From NCBI RefSeq assembly GCF_030936135.1, contig NC_082596.1, forward strand, positions 101,765,383-101,829,382: a stretch of 64,000 nt of DNA, in the 5' to 3' direction. Source of the stretch: Gavia stellata (taxonomy: Eukaryota > Chordata > Aves > Gaviiformes > Gaviidae). Below are positions 49,931-63,560 of the stretch, one piece after another. The translations under genes were made by a program, and so were the position numbers. Each line of letters opens with the position of its first letter. Positions within the stretch are counted from its first letter, which is position 1. The notes below the pieces were generated by a model. It saw only the letters and a list, made by a program, of their open reading frames with translations. It did no database searches and had not been told where the DNA came from.

Positions 49931-52900
49931 AAGTCCTTTTAAAGAAGCCTAGCTAGCTGGTGCAGTATTTCTATGCCAAGGAGATCCAGTCACTTAAAAG
50001 GAGACTTCTTCCTCTGCTGTTAGCATTATGTTAGTAGGAAATGTTTCCAGGCACTGTTACATTCATTTCCAAGCCAGACTACGTTCAGTGTAGGCGATCT
50101 TCAGACGTTGTAATGGATAAAAAACAAAGAGGGTTTTGTGGAGTGTGCACACAGTCAAACATTTTTAGAAAGACTTAAAAGGTGGCCAAGTCTGAACGGA
50201 TTTTAACATGATAGCAAAAGCACATCTCTGACAAAAAGGCCAAAGCTGTGTTAAACTGCAAATCACTGCCCAAAAGCCTGTGTGAGAGCAGATGATCACT
50301 TGCTGCCTTTGACAGTTAAGATATTAAAAAAGCAAACTGCTGAGCAATGTGTGAAATTCTCAGGATATGGGAATTCCTGACATCCCATACATTTCTTCCA
50401 TGTAATTCCCTCTGATGCCAGCCCAATATTCACCACAGAACTTTCTGCTGTTGACTTTTTCCTTTACTTTTCTTTTTCGTTTCCTTTCTTCTTCTGATAA
50501 TGTGTTTAAGTTTGGATGATAGGTGAAGAGGCTGAGGTTTTTGCCCCTCCTCTTCCCAAAAGGCTAACATCTCAAGCCAATAAAGTTTCATCACTGTCCC
50601 AAAGTTTAAACACTGAAAGTAAGATGTCTAAAACCAAATCCAACCCCCACAAACATGACCTATAACAATGTCTGTCTGTTAAATGTTCAATGGAAATCTA
50701 CCCATTACATATTGCTGTACACTGAAAGTTAGCCTGTGTGAACATACACACACCAAAAATTCCATGTAGACTTTTTTTTTGATTGTTTTAAAATTTCTTC
50801 CTGGAAAGGATGTGCCTTTATCTATCATAGTAAAAGGGGTTAATTTGCACTGAAAATTGTTCTTCCTCATCTGCTTAGCAAAGTTTTTGTAATTTTTTTG
50901 CCAGTGTAATTGATTCTTTTACTATGTGGATTTTAGTATTAAACTGCATTAAAATAGTTCAACATTGGCTTATCTAATTCACATCTATAACCTATATTTT
51001 AAAAATTGCTTTTGTTACCCCTTGGCAAAGACTCGTTTCTTGGTTAATTTAACAATGTGACCACATTAAGACCTATTTTCTTTTACAAAATATAACAAAG
51101 TACATACTTTTAAGTATTACTATAAAATAGCCAAAGTGAAATACAGTCAGACATAAACAATCAGAAGCACATAAAAACCCCAACACTTAAGAGTAGTCCA
51201 CAAACACCAACGTGAGATTGAGAGCATAAAAGGCCAATGCAACTTGGAACGCACTAGCCAGACTGTAACCTTATGACATGAGAGAGTAAGAGTACCGACA
51301 TTATGGCAGCATCAATGTTACAGCAGTTCTAACCACTACAGCAGTGGACCTGTAACGGAATGTTACTTCTGTTGTGCCTGTAACAACTGCGATAAAATTA
51401 ATGTAACAGAATCGTGGGTATTTCAGGCAAACACATTTGATGAAACAGAGCGTTTGCCTATAGAATTCCTTTGGTTTATAACAATGTACAATGTTCTGAG
51501 AGAAAGATACACAAAGAAAATAAATATGGTCAAAACTTTAAAGTATTTGTCTTTTAGCTCTTAATCTGTTTCACAATTTAAAATGTCTAACAATAGTTGT
51601 AAGAGAAAAAAAAAAAAAATATAGTCCCTAAACCAACCACAAATACTGACATCCTACAGAAATGTAAATATTTTAAAGATGGAACCAAGACCAAAAAAGC
51701 AAAGTAAAGAACATCCTTCTGTAGGACCTCACACTAAAATTAACTGGCAAAAAAGGGGGTCTCTGGAACAGCAATCATCAGATGAAGCCCAAGTATTTTC
51801 TGCTCAGGAAACTTGGGTAGATTTGGGGGAATAAACTTTCAAAGTAGGAGATGTTGTACTGAAATTTTTACTTAATGAAGCCTGTGGTGCTCTTATTAAA
51901 TGTTCCTTGTCATCTTACAGATTTTTACTGTTTAAAACCTTTCAAGTAAGCTAGAAATTAAAGAGTAACATGTTTTCTGCAGGTTTCATTTCTATCCCGC
52001 TACTGTTCCCACTGCCTTTTCACCTCACAGCAACTGAAAAACTGTGTTACACAGTGAGGGCAAAAACCAGACAACCAACCAATCAATCAAAAAGCTAAGA
52101 AACCTATTAGTATCAAAACCCAAAACCTTACTATGGGGATTGTACTGAAAAGCTAAAACAGGAGGACAGAATGAATGAAGACAGCATCCAGAGAAATAAA
52201 AAGTATAAATCTGAACTTAGTGTTGAGGTATCAGGTAAGGGCTTTTTTGTTTGAGTAGCAGTAGCATGGGACAGTATCATAGTATCTGCCTCTACTGTAA
52301 AAGAATAAACTTTAAAGAAAAAAAATTCCCAAAGGCCCCTAAAACACATCTGCATGTCTTAACAAGTGAAATGCAACTTTTTATTAAAAACACAAAACAG
52401 AGCTTTGAAGATATATTAGCTCCTTTATGGAAAGATCAGGGTATGGTAAACTATCTGAACAATTATAAAGCAATTAAGAGCTAGAATTATGCCAACTTTA
52501 ATTTAATCATGAGAAAATTGAACACCTGCCAGTGAATTTAATGAATGCTCATGCTGGAAATGAGAAAAAAAACACCTCTGTAAGAAAACATATCCATATG
52601 TCCCCCATAACATAAGATGAGCTATGTGATACTGAAAGAGCACTATGTCCATGACATTTGCTTATTTTAAGCCAAAAATCTAAATCTCAGGAATGCTACA
52701 ATTACCCATTATTGCAGGTTACTAGAAGAAGCTTAAAAAATAACTAACTTTATGTTCTGTAACGCAAACAAGACAGCTCTACCTCCCAGCTGGACCCATC
52801 TATTTTACATCTATTTTGTACTGAAACTAGGTCCAGAAAAGTAATTTCAGATGTGTCATGGGAAAGCATTGATGAGATGCTCTCAAAAAATAGTGATCAG

Positions 52901-55900
52901 TATCCCTTTTTAAAACACTCCACATTTTGTAGGCCACAAATCATTCAATGATTTGCTGCTGAGCCTTTCTTCCACCAGACTGAATTTTGCAAGAAAACCA
53001 TGAGAACACTAAAAGAAATGGAAGAGACACCAAGAACCCTTCATGTCCATGAATGAAATTACTCTTCACTGAATATAACTTTTCATAAAACTTAAGGATT
53101 TAGATCTACCTGATACTTTTGCAGCGTTTCCTACCCGCCGAAAGAGTTGTCTCAATGACTTCACACTGAGCTTAAGTCTCTGGCATGACCAGACAGCAGA
53201 ACAGTTGAGAAGCAGAGATTTTCCATGTACTTACAGACGCAGTCTCAGGGGATCTTATTATCCTGACCTTTAATAACATGCAAAAAAATGAAATAACAAA
53301 TTTATCAAATTCTTTAAAGTCCTAAATTTAAGGTAGAGATATGGAGATTATTACCTCTTAGATTTAATCATGTTATTCATTCGGAGCAGCAGACTCGGAC
53401 AATGAAATTTGAATTCTCCCTAACTTAGGCAAAAAAAAGAAAAAACTTGATCCTAGAGTCTGACCAGTACATTTTGTGGGCAAAAGCATGTTACACTGAC
53501 AATAAAAACCAAAGAATGTGGCTTAAAGAGGATTTCACCTAATTCAGATGTAGTAACAAACACACTCCCAGTTGTTATTTATTACCTATAGACCACAAAA
53601 ATTCCAAGCTAGTTTGGATATGTGTTACATCTGTAGCAATGCTGCTCTGTGAATTTACAAGGCAGGAGTCTCTGAAGCACAGAGTGGTTACAGAATTGGG
53701 CATCAGTGTTGGAAGTTTTATGGGGCAGGTAATATTAAGACATACTTAATGTTAGACACACTTAAGTTCATTCTCTACATCATCTGAAATACACTTCTAG
53801 TGCTGTGTGTATCCATTGCCACGAATTACACTATCAAATAAATATACAAAGACTTCTCCTTAGAAAATCCACGTTTAAGAATTCTATTACGCCACTTCCC
53901 TCATAGGTGCACTAGAAGGAAGCTATCCCACTACAGCCTTCACATCGCAGTAGATACGATTTGCCACTGACAAAAGCAAAAGCAAAGCTGCAATTGCATG
54001 CAACCACAAAAGGCCCTGAATTAAGTACTTCTGTTCAGCCTATAAACTAAGACAAGTTTCTCATTTGCACAGTGAGCCAGGATACCTTTCCTGTCACCAT
54101 CCAGTGTCAAAAGTATCACTCTACACTCCAAACTTTCCAGGCTACAGAAACGACTATCTCGTAGAAAGGTATATTGCTCTTGAAGGTATATTGCCTCTTT
54201 CTTCTGGCAAAATGTTACCTCTTACAGAACTATAAAGGTCCTAGTAAACATACTGTGATAACTCACGAAATGCAGGCTGTATTTAAATTTGGAGGTGTGC
54301 ATTTTTATTTGTCGAACTGTTGCACAGACATTTGAAATCAGGTGGTCTTTATTGGTATCTTGATGAAAAAACCCCAGAAAGTACAGGACAAAACCTACTA
54401 ATTATTTTTCTTAAGCACAGAATAATTTGTCATTAAATGTAACTGTAAAATATTCTAATCCTTCTGAGTGGTGACCTTGTGAACTTGGTTCTTAAAAAGC
54501 TTGAGGTCATATTTACCTTGCAAACAAGAAAAACCCAACACCGCCTAGATCTGTCAGCTTTCTAGAGTACGTTTAAAACCAGTGAAAGCCTAAGGTTTTC
54601 AGGAAAGTCTCAAGGTTCTTCATTGCTCATGGCATTACATAAGTGTACAAAACCAGCCTTTATGTTAAAAGCATGTAGGACAAAAAGACAAGTGGGTTTT
54701 TAGGATACACGTGCTGTTTCTTTAAGCCTGCGACAGGAAGCCAGAGCCCGGACAGGAAAAGTTCTTAGCAGAAATTCACTTAACTGAAGCTCTGCCAATT
54801 TACAAGTAGTGACTTCATGCATTATGCTTTTTTTCTTTTTAAAATCTTAACCAGGTATTTTGTTTGAGCACAAAAAATTTCCACAATCCTGTACAGTTAG
54901 CAAACAGTATGGAACTAGATGCTGACTTTCTTGTATTATTTCAAGGCAGGAGTGACAAAATTAGATAAATTATGAAAGTCCATTCAGTACATATTATATT
55001 GTTACATACATTTATGAGATATTTTGAGAACGAATATTTCCCCCTACTCTCTGAATCACAAATCTTAATTTAAATGAGCTGAAGCCCAGTAACAAGGCTA
55101 CTAATTCATGTACTTAGAGTCTAAGTGATTTATAAATCATTTACCTTCACAAAGAGATTAAAATAACTATGGCACTGTTTTAAAAAACAGATGAGGATCA
55201 CTACTTGAAACAAATACAAACCATAAGAAACTGCCTGTTTTCTCCTACAAAGTCACAGCCCAAAGAATGGGAAATATGTAGGAAACTAAAGCATTCTGAC
55301 TGTGGTATGAGCCAGAATAAGCATAAACCCAAATTATTAAAATTATTTTTTTGAAAAATTTTTAGATATAAATGAAACAGAAAGTGCAACTCATTCAGCA
55401 GCGTCAACTACTGAAAACTGCAAGTCACTGTGCAATAAAGGAGCTGGTGCACTATAAACACCGGGAAGGATTCCCATGGAAAAGAGATGCACTGCAAATC
55501 ACTCCTCCTCCAAAATCAATACTTAACTACAATTACAGAGTTCCTTGGTCAAAACATGTAGTTAATGCTACCGAAAGGAAATCAGACCAATCAAGTCCAA
55601 CAGTCAAAAAAAGCTAAAATAAAAGTATGTGTGGAGAAAAAGAATTTTAAAAAGGAAGAAAGAAGTGAATTTGCTATGTGTTGCAAATATATGCAAACAC
55701 CACCACCTGACCAGACTGAGCAAGCAATGCATTGTAAAGACAACATCTATGGATCTTGGGCTGCTAATCTCCAGGGTGATCTTTAAAATCTGATAGGCAA
55801 AACATTTCGAATTTGTAGTTGATTCAGGAACAGCACGCACTTTGATTTACAAAACCTGACGAAAATGTGAGGCAGTCATAAATTAAAGCAACCCAAGGTC

Positions 55901-56233
55901 ACGCTTGATAGTGGGATGGACAAACCTTACCTAGGGCAGTTCAGAGGCTGTCGTCACACACAGCCCACCTAACGGGCACGCAAAGATCTTCTCTGGGAGA
56001 GGGGGCCACAGCTTAACAGCCCACAGGCACCTCTTACTCCTCCTACACTCCGCTACAGAAGAGGAAGGTAGGACAGTGAGTGCAGCCCACTCCTGCACCG
56101 AGGCAGTGAAATGCTGGGCCTTTCTGATGCCGGTCAGAAAAACCAAAACCACAATCTAGCAATCTCACTGAGGGGAAAGAAAGAAAAAAAAAAAAAAAGG
56201 AAATACCTTTTCTTCCCATAGTAGAATATATAT
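49931..56233 (-). other. CDYL intron sequence
   Basis: AT-rich intron between the LTR and the next CR1. No exon, RNA gene or clear repeat recognised. Confidence 0.65.
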
Positions 56234-56909
56234 TACAGAATCACAGAATCACAGAATCACTAAGGTTGGAAAAGACCTGTAAGATCATCAAGTCCAACCA
56301 TTAAAAAAAACAAAAAAACAAAAAACAAAAAAAAAAACACCACAAAAAACAAACCACAACACACCAAAAACCAACCCACCCAACACCACACAGCACCATG
56401 CCCATCAAGCTACATCCCACAATGCCACATCCACACGCTCCTTGAATACCTCCAGGGAGGGTGACTCTACCACCTCCCTGGGCAGCCTGTTCCAATGTTT
56501 CACCACTCTCTCAGGAAAGAACTTTTTCCTAATATCCAGCCTGAACCTCCCCTGGTGCAACTTGAGGCCATTTCCTCTCGTCCTATCACTCGTCACTTGG
56601 GAGAAGAGACCAACACCCACCTCACCACAACCCCCTTTCAGGTAACTGTAGAGAGCGATAAGGTCTCCCCTCAGCCTCCTCTTCTCCAGACTGAACAACC
56701 CCAGCTCCCTCAGCCGCTCCTCATCAGACTTGTGCTCCAGACCCCTCACCAGCTTCATCGCCCTTCTCTGGACACGCTCCAGCACCTCAATGTCCTTCTT
56801 GGAGTGAGGGGCCCAAAACTGAACACAGCATTCGAGGTGCGGCCTCACCAGCGCCAAGTACAGGGGCACGATCCCCTCCCTGCTCCTGGTGCCCACACCG
56901 TTTCTGATC
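56234..56909 (-). mobile_element. CR1 LINE 3' end (copy A of a sister pair)
   Basis: The minus strand encodes the CR1 ORF2 tail open from 56896 to 56405 ([60 protein letters not shown]). The element ends in three ACAGAATC units on the plus strand at 56234-56257. Between GGGCATGGTG and GGTTGGACTTGATGATC (minus strand) the 3' UTR carries about 100 nt of expanded G/T-rich sequence (plus 56304-56398), absent from the copy at 8.6 kb. Same orientation as CDYL. Confidence 0.95.
56304..56398. repeat. A/C-rich low-complexity expansion within CR1 copy A
   Basis: On the plus strand CAAAAAAACAAAAAACA and ACCACAACACACC runs replace the short CAACACCACCATG link of an ordinary copy. Confidence 0.85.
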
Positions 56910-57337
56910 TATTGGTGCAGTGGATGCAAATAGGCTATTAAGCTTCGCTGTGAACCATGTGACTTGTCTTTTAGCACCTTTTTAGCCTCACAAGGATAAA
57001 ATGAGGAAGTCTGCAGAATCTAGAAAGTCTCACAGGTGCTAACATCACCCCAAAGTTTGAGAAACAGCAAAACAAGGATAGGAAATCTCGGAAAGTAATC
57101 ATAGCTGCTGGACTAGACAAGCGGAACAAGGTATGCTGTGACAGATCAGGAGGGTTACTGGGACAGTGGTTGTAGGAATAGATTGGTGGGCCTGATGCAA
57201 AAAAACCCACCACACTTAAGTATCACACTTCCACCTGTAAATATGTTTGGACTACTGCTGTTATTTTTTCAATAAAATTTTGGCTCCTGCTCTTGGCCAT
57301 CCAATTTGGAACACCCACCCAACCCCCCAAAAACACA

Positions 57338-57361
57338 AAACCACCACCACCACCACAACCA
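57338..57361. repeat. (ACC)n trinucleotide repeat
   Basis: Seven or so ACC units, slightly interrupted at the end. Confidence 0.85.
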
Positions 57362-57604
57362 CTGCAACCAACCTCTACAGATTGCTTGGAATCAAGTGAA
57401 TGACTTAGTGATAAGGGAGGGGGGGAAGAAAAAGATGGAGTAGATGGTCTTGGCACTACTGATATAACAAGGTAAGAAATTAATTGTCTGAGGGTAATAA
57501 CTACGGAGAGGTGAGAGAAGCAAGGTATATGAATAGTTGAAAAAATATATGGAGAAACTTTATTATTCATACACTATGAAACTAAAAATACTTTTCAAGT
57601 ACAA

Positions 57605-58040
57605 AGGTCTGCCTTGGGCTCAATTCTAGTCAGTATTTTTTATTCAAGACTTGGATAATGGAAGAGAAACTATACTTATGAAATGAACAGATTACATCAG
57701 ACTGAAAGGATTGCAAGCTTTCAGAAGGGGAGGATCACATTTCTAAATTATATTGCTGAATTTGGAAGACAGTTGGAAAAGTGAATTTTTACTTGTATGG
57801 AAGAAAAATAAAACATGCACTAAAACCGTGGAATAACAGACTATGAAGCAGAACACAAAAGTTTATTGGGTTATAATTAATCACAAAGTATACATCAGTT
57901 AACAATGTGATGTAAGAAAGAAGGGCAAAGCCCAATTTTGAGGCACATTGGTAAGGAAACTTTACATGTGCACAGAGACTACGCGTTCTACTACGTACTT
58001 GTGAAGTACCTGCTGAAACCACTCACTTTTGGGCAACATA
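57605..58040 (+). mobile_element. Degraded ancient CR1, RT region
   Basis: TTGGGCTCAATTCTA, then TTTATTCAAGACTTGGATAA, reads like the CR1 RT segment LGPxLFxIFIQDLDNG. Later ACATTGGTAAGGAA and CTCACTTTTGGGCAACATAC fit the segment before the tail (the HFWAPHY region). Frames are broken throughout. Boundaries are approximate. Confidence 0.55.
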
Positions 58041-59164
58041 CCTAAAGTGAGATACTTTGGACTGTCCATGGTTGATCAACAATGACAAGAGATTTGAAAA
58101 CAAGACATATGAGGAAAGATGAAAGGAATAGGGTCTTCTTAGTCTGTAAGAAGTAAGTACAGAGATCTTACAGCTGTTCTACAGCATGTGCAAGTCAAAT
58201 ATGAATTGTTCGTTGGAAGAATCATTACTGAATGGCATTGGCTTAACATGTATCAATTAAAATATACTGGGGAAAGAAAAGGAAGAGGACTTTTCTAATC
58301 AAAGAAGCATGAAAGGTGAGTTGGAGATGGTTTAATCCCCATTACGGATGTATTTTAAGAACAGGTTATACAACCCCTGTCAGGGAAAACAAACACTTGC
58401 TCAATTCTGCCTCAGTACAAGGATGGACTAAGCTGATCAACATCTCCTTTAGTCCAAGCTGCAGCCCTAACATCCCTCAGGTTTTAAAAAAAAAAAAATC
58501 TGCTTTCCACATGTATAGTCCCAGCTTCAATGCTATTGTAATTTGAATAAAGGCCAATGTTTATTGCTTCAGTGACATGTTGTTCTACACAGCTCTTAAG
58601 ATGTTAGGTATTTCGAAATGGAGAAAAAGTGTTCAAGTAACAGGCTTACTATAAACACATACCATGTTGCTAGTTTGAAGCTGTTGGTAGAAATCCATAC
58701 CACTAAAGACAGAGCCAATGGGGGCCTTAACTCTCTAAGAGATTTAAACCAACTCCAGAACACACACCACAGAATTCCCATCTGGTAACAGCATCTGCTT
58801 GAGGAGCCCTATTGATTTCTCAAATTCTCCAAATTTGTGACAAAGACTGTGAGGCTACAGGTCCAAATAATCAAATTATTCAAACAGTAAATAATACTGA
58901 ACAACAAGGTTGAGTACAGTTTACAAGCTTAATTTGACTATTTAATGAGGTAGATGGGAGAATCTCCCCAAAATCAGACTTCCAATTCTGAAAGTTAACA
59001 AGGAAAAGCAAAAACTATTCAGATTTTAGTTCCCATAGTCTACATAGGATGGCCTGACATATTAGAAAGAAGCACCCAACGAGAGGTGATGATCTTACTC
59101 ACATCATATTTAACTACCTAACATGTGGCTGTACAGAAGCAGATTATTCTTGGAGTGCACATTA

Positions 59165-59345
59165 AAGGATGAAGGGCAATGGAAACAAGTTCTAACGAGG
59201 GAAATTCAGATTAGATATTAGGTTAAAAAAATACAAGTTCACAATGCGGTAGTCAAGCACTGGAACAAGCATCCCTAAGGGGTGTGGAATCTCCACCCTT
59301 CCAGATACTTTAAACAAGCCCTGAGCAACCTTCATGAGGATATCC
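59165..59345 (+). mobile_element. Degraded ancient CR1, tail
   Basis: AATTCAGATTAGATATTAGG, then AAGCACTGGAACAAGCATCC, then GTGGAATCTCCACCCTTCC follow the CR1 order FRLDIRK / KHWNR / VESPSL. It may be the 3' part of the fragment at 57605, with about 1.1 kb of other sequence between. Confidence 0.65.
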
Positions 59346-61556
59346 AAATGTCTGATGAGAAGCAAAACAAAAAACCAGGACCTTAAGCACAAGACTGAAT
59401 CGCATAATTTTTTTGAATAACCAAATACAACCCAATGTAGTCTGTTCATTGGACTACCTGCTAGATCTTGGTAATTACTCCTATTATAGAGATGAGTAAA
59501 GAATAGGGACATATTTTTCTGTTTAATACTGCCTTTTAAAATTTGTTTAGCTTCTATCTTCCTGTGACCTGCTATCACATTAGTCTAATGAAGTCAAAAG
59601 GCATCTTCCTTCATCAGGCAGTTCCAAAAAGTCGTATTGACTAATGGTCCCGGCCACATTTTGCTGGCTCTGAATTATAAACCACTTGGCTGAAGCCAAG
59701 TTTCTAGCCAGTTACTTCCATTCTTATCCACTGGGACACAGCTGCCCATGTGCAGAGTGGAGATGGCTAAGGGAAATCACCATTAAAAAGACTCTGTATT
59801 AGCTTAGTTGAGATATAAAGCAATCTTTCCACTGCTGTAAAACTCAGTTCAGGGGTTTTTATGTTCATGGATTAGATACTGCCTGTATTTGAAGAAGCTG
59901 CTTAGTGACACTGCTTGCTTCTGGGAGGGGGACAGCAGATTGGTATATTGGGTCAGGGTTATAAGCATCTGAAGAGAGCATTAATTAGGGCACCTGAGTT
60001 ACCTCTGTATCTCTACTCATTGTAGTAAGGGCTTTTGCTCAGTGAAGAAACCAGCTCTTTACTACTTTCCACCACTTTACCAGATGTTTTTAGCAGCGAA
60101 ATAAAAGAAAAACAAGTCTTTTCAAAAATACATGTGTAAGCAGCAGTGCCAGTTTCAAGATCCACCTCTGCCCAGTGCCTGCTGGTTTCAGCCCCTACTC
60201 AGCCCCTTTAAGTGGGCTGGCGTAAATTAAAGGATATAGACAGGAACAAGCAGCCAAAACTATGGAGTGATAAGAGGGACAGACAGAAGGAAAAAATGAC
60301 ATTATGCAAGCAGGTGTAGGAAGCACTTCTACTTGATGTTTAAACACAGTAGTAAATGGGGGGAAAAGTATAGCTGGCTTGGGCTAGGTTGCCTAATAGA
60401 CGTCAGTGGCTGTATTTCTCCTTCCCCTCAAAGGAGTCGTATAGACTGAAGATTTTGAATAAGCTGCATTCAACAGACAGAATGAAACAGGAGAAGACAG
60501 TTTAGCAAGGCACAGGAAAAACAACCTAAACAATTTTTGGAGAGAAAAATCCATTCTTCTTGACAGGACCTTTCCCACATTTGTGACGGTTCAGTAAAGG
60601 GAACCTGAGGGTATTCCTGAAACCAAATTCCAAAAATTTCAAGTCTAAAATATTTTCCTTACTTTTGCAGAACTTCATAGCCTGGACGATGCAAGAAAAA
60701 AAAATGCAATGTGCTTGTGAGACCTTCTATCTTAAAATCTATTCACATTGAATCTTTCCAGGCTACAGCTCAGCTTGACACATGTAAAATTCAACAGTCT
60801 CTCTGGTCATATGCTCTTCTATAGGCAATTGCAACAAAAACAAACAAGAAAACCCACAAAAAGACCAAAACAAACCCAACCATTTTTGTTAAAAAGAGAA
60901 ACAACAAAAAAACCCCTCTGTACTTCTCTTGTATTCATAAAGCCCCTTATGCCAACTCAATTTTCACATGCAAGAGAATGTCCAGAGTTTATGCTGCAGA
61001 GGTTTAGCAAGGAATCATCTGAGCCGACCTCAATTCTCTTCCTCAGTTGAGAAGGACACTAAAGGAAGAAATTGCTAATAGTGAAAGCAAGCCCTTTAGC
61101 AGGGTGACCTCAACAGAAGTTTTAATAACCAGCCCACACAGTTTTTCATTGTCAGCACACTCAGGCATTCAGGGAGGCATAACAATCTGCACGGGTCTTG
61201 GTGGGAAGAGCAGAGGTTGCCAGAAGGAAGTGTTTGGAGGGCACACTACCAGGGCTAGGCCATGTGTACATGGCTGAAACATAAGCTGCTTTTCTGCAAG
61301 CAAGCTCTTTTAATAGGAATCCAGTTTATTTATTTATTCAGAAGCAGATGGCATCCTCTCAAGACGTTATGCAGAACATGACACACAAAACAAGTATTTT
61401 CATCTGAGCATATTTTTTCTAATCAACTCCCTGCTATTCAGCATTAAATGACAAACAAAAATTTAGCCTCCAGAGTCTGGTAATACTCTAGGCTAACTCA
61501 AGCTAACTCAGGATATAGCAGTAAGTGATGAAATGTAATGACTTCTAATACACTGG

Positions 61557-61600
61557 ACCGCAGACTAGATGACCTCGGTGTCTTTTGACTTAAATGTTAT
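61557..61600 (+). mobile_element. Possible CR1 3' end remnant
   Basis: GCAGACTAGATGACCTCGGT resembles the GGACTAGATGACCTC motif near CR1 3' ends. Short and isolated. Confidence 0.35.
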
Positions 61601-62127
61601 ACAAAAAAAAGCATTCCAACTGAGGGGAAAAAAAATTACAAATTGCAGCCTCCATGCTGATGAGCACATTTGATGGACAAATCTCATGACCTAAAGTTAG
61701 TCAGAAGTGCCTAATGCAACTTCTTGTGTTTATACAAAGGAAAAAAAGAGGAAAGAAATCCTGTCATAAAGTATGTTAGTAATACTGCCATACAATCACT
61801 GTATTGTAGGATTCTGTATGACATTGCTGGTAGCTTTCATATTATGTTTTTATGCAATTCCTCCTGAATCATGACCTTTAATCTCCATTCACTGCAAAGC
61901 CTAATCAACTAGTACAAAGGCTTGTGGAAGGATGCAACGTTAAAGAAAACACCATCAGTACATACAGGCAAAACATAATTTAAAAGGAAGCCAAATACTA
62001 CCAAATACTCCCCTCCACTGACCCTTCCTACCGCACACCTCAGCTCTGAGACCACTGTATGCTACCTTTGATAGATACTTCAAGGTTTCCTCTTAATAAG
62101 GAAGTCATATATATCCCAAGTGTGTTC

Positions 62128-62770
62128 ACAGAATCACAGAATCACTAAGGTTGGAAAAGACCTGTAAGATCATCAAGTCCAACCTTTAAAAAAAAAAAAA
62201 CCAAACAAAAACAAACCCCAAACAAACAAAAAACAAACCACCCACAAACCACAAAACACACCACAACCCACACCAAAACAACCCACCCACACCACACAGC
62301 ACCATGCCCATCAAGCCACATCCCACAATGCCACATCCACACGCTCCTTGAATACCTCCAGGGAGGGTGACTCCACCACCTCCCTGGGCAGTCTATTCCA
62401 CTGTGTTACCACTCTCTCAGTAAAGAACTTTTTCCTAATATCCAGCCTGAACCTCCCCTGGTGCAACTTGAGGCCATTTCCTCTTGTCCTGTCACTCGTC
62501 ACTTGGGAGAAGAGACCAACACCCACCTCCCCACAACCCCCTTTCAGGTAATTGTAGAGAGCGATGAGGTCTCCCCTCAGCCTCCTCTTCTCCAGACTGA
62601 ACAACCCCAGTTCCCTCAGCCGCTCCTCAACAGACTTGTGCTCCAGACCCCTCACCAGCTTCGTCGCCCTTCTCTGGACACACTCCGGCACCTCAATGTC
62701 CTTCTTGTAGTGAGGGGCCCAAAACTGAACACAGGATTCGAGGTGCGGCCTCACCAGAGCCGAGTACAGA
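62128..62770 (-). mobile_element. CR1 LINE 3' end (copy B of the sister pair)
   Basis: Nearly identical to copy A over the coding tail (minus-strand frame open 62754 to 62311) and the 3' end. It has two ACAGAATC units at 62128 and a similar A/C-rich expansion (plus 62187-62305). It is truncated at SALVRPHL, about 140 bp shorter than copy A. Same orientation as CDYL. Confidence 0.95.
62187..62305. repeat. A/C-rich low-complexity expansion within CR1 copy B
   Basis: AAAAAAAAAAAACCAAACA and ACCACCCACAAACCAC-type runs. It is longer than in copy A and sits at the same place in the element. Confidence 0.85.
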
Positions 62771-63199
62771 TGTTGATGTACAGAGGTTCATTTACCACAC
62801 AATAGTACAATGCAGTGCACCAAAACTGACTCATCCTCTCATTACAGCCTCATAGAACACATAATTAAAATTTAAGGAACTCCCACAAACTGAAGTGATT
62901 TTTGAATAAACTGCATGAAGAACATGGATGGTCCTAATATTTTCCAATAATTTAACAATTTACTCATTTTGGTTTTGAATAAGAGCATGCTGAAGGAATA
63001 CTAGTACTAACTCAAGGAATTTGTATGTTCTGCACTGTACCAGGGTGGTCCAAATTCAGCAGTCATTGCATTCACATCCAACTTCTAAGGTCCCTTTTCC
63101 CTCCTGCCAGCGTTTCCAGCTTCTTTTCAATGCCGACCCTGCTCCCCCACCCAAGATCATTGCCTTCCACACTCTGTGTAAGGAGGTCCTTCCCCCTCC

Positions 63200-63560
63200 T
63201 CTCCCTCTCCCATACAAATAGCCCTGCCTTCTATTTCTTCCATCGACTACAGCTGCTGCTCCTGCCCGCACTATCCCAAGACTGCTAAACTGTTGCTCCA
63301 GAGGGGACGGGTCTGGGAGAGCAGCCGCTGCCAGGCAGGGCACACAGCTGCTGCAGGAAGCACAGGGCAGCTGATGCCGCTAGCGGCTTCCCTCCCACAG
63401 GCAGGAGCTGCAAGCCTGGATCCCTGGGAGGCAGGGGCAGGGAAGGACTTCAAGACTTGCCCTTGCTGCTCAAACAGTTCTCCATCTCCTTTGGGAAAGG
63501 GCAGCAGACTCCAAAGATGGATCCTCTGGGCCCAACTCCACTTGTGACCTGCCTGTTGGG
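63200..63560. other. GC-rich intronic block, unrecognised
   Basis: It is locally GC-rich (CAGCCGCTGCCAGGCAGGGC, GATGCCGCTAGCGGCTTCCC) in AT-rich intron. Short open frames occur on both strands, none recognised. It could be a regulatory element, an old repeat or an alternative first exon. Confidence 0.35.
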
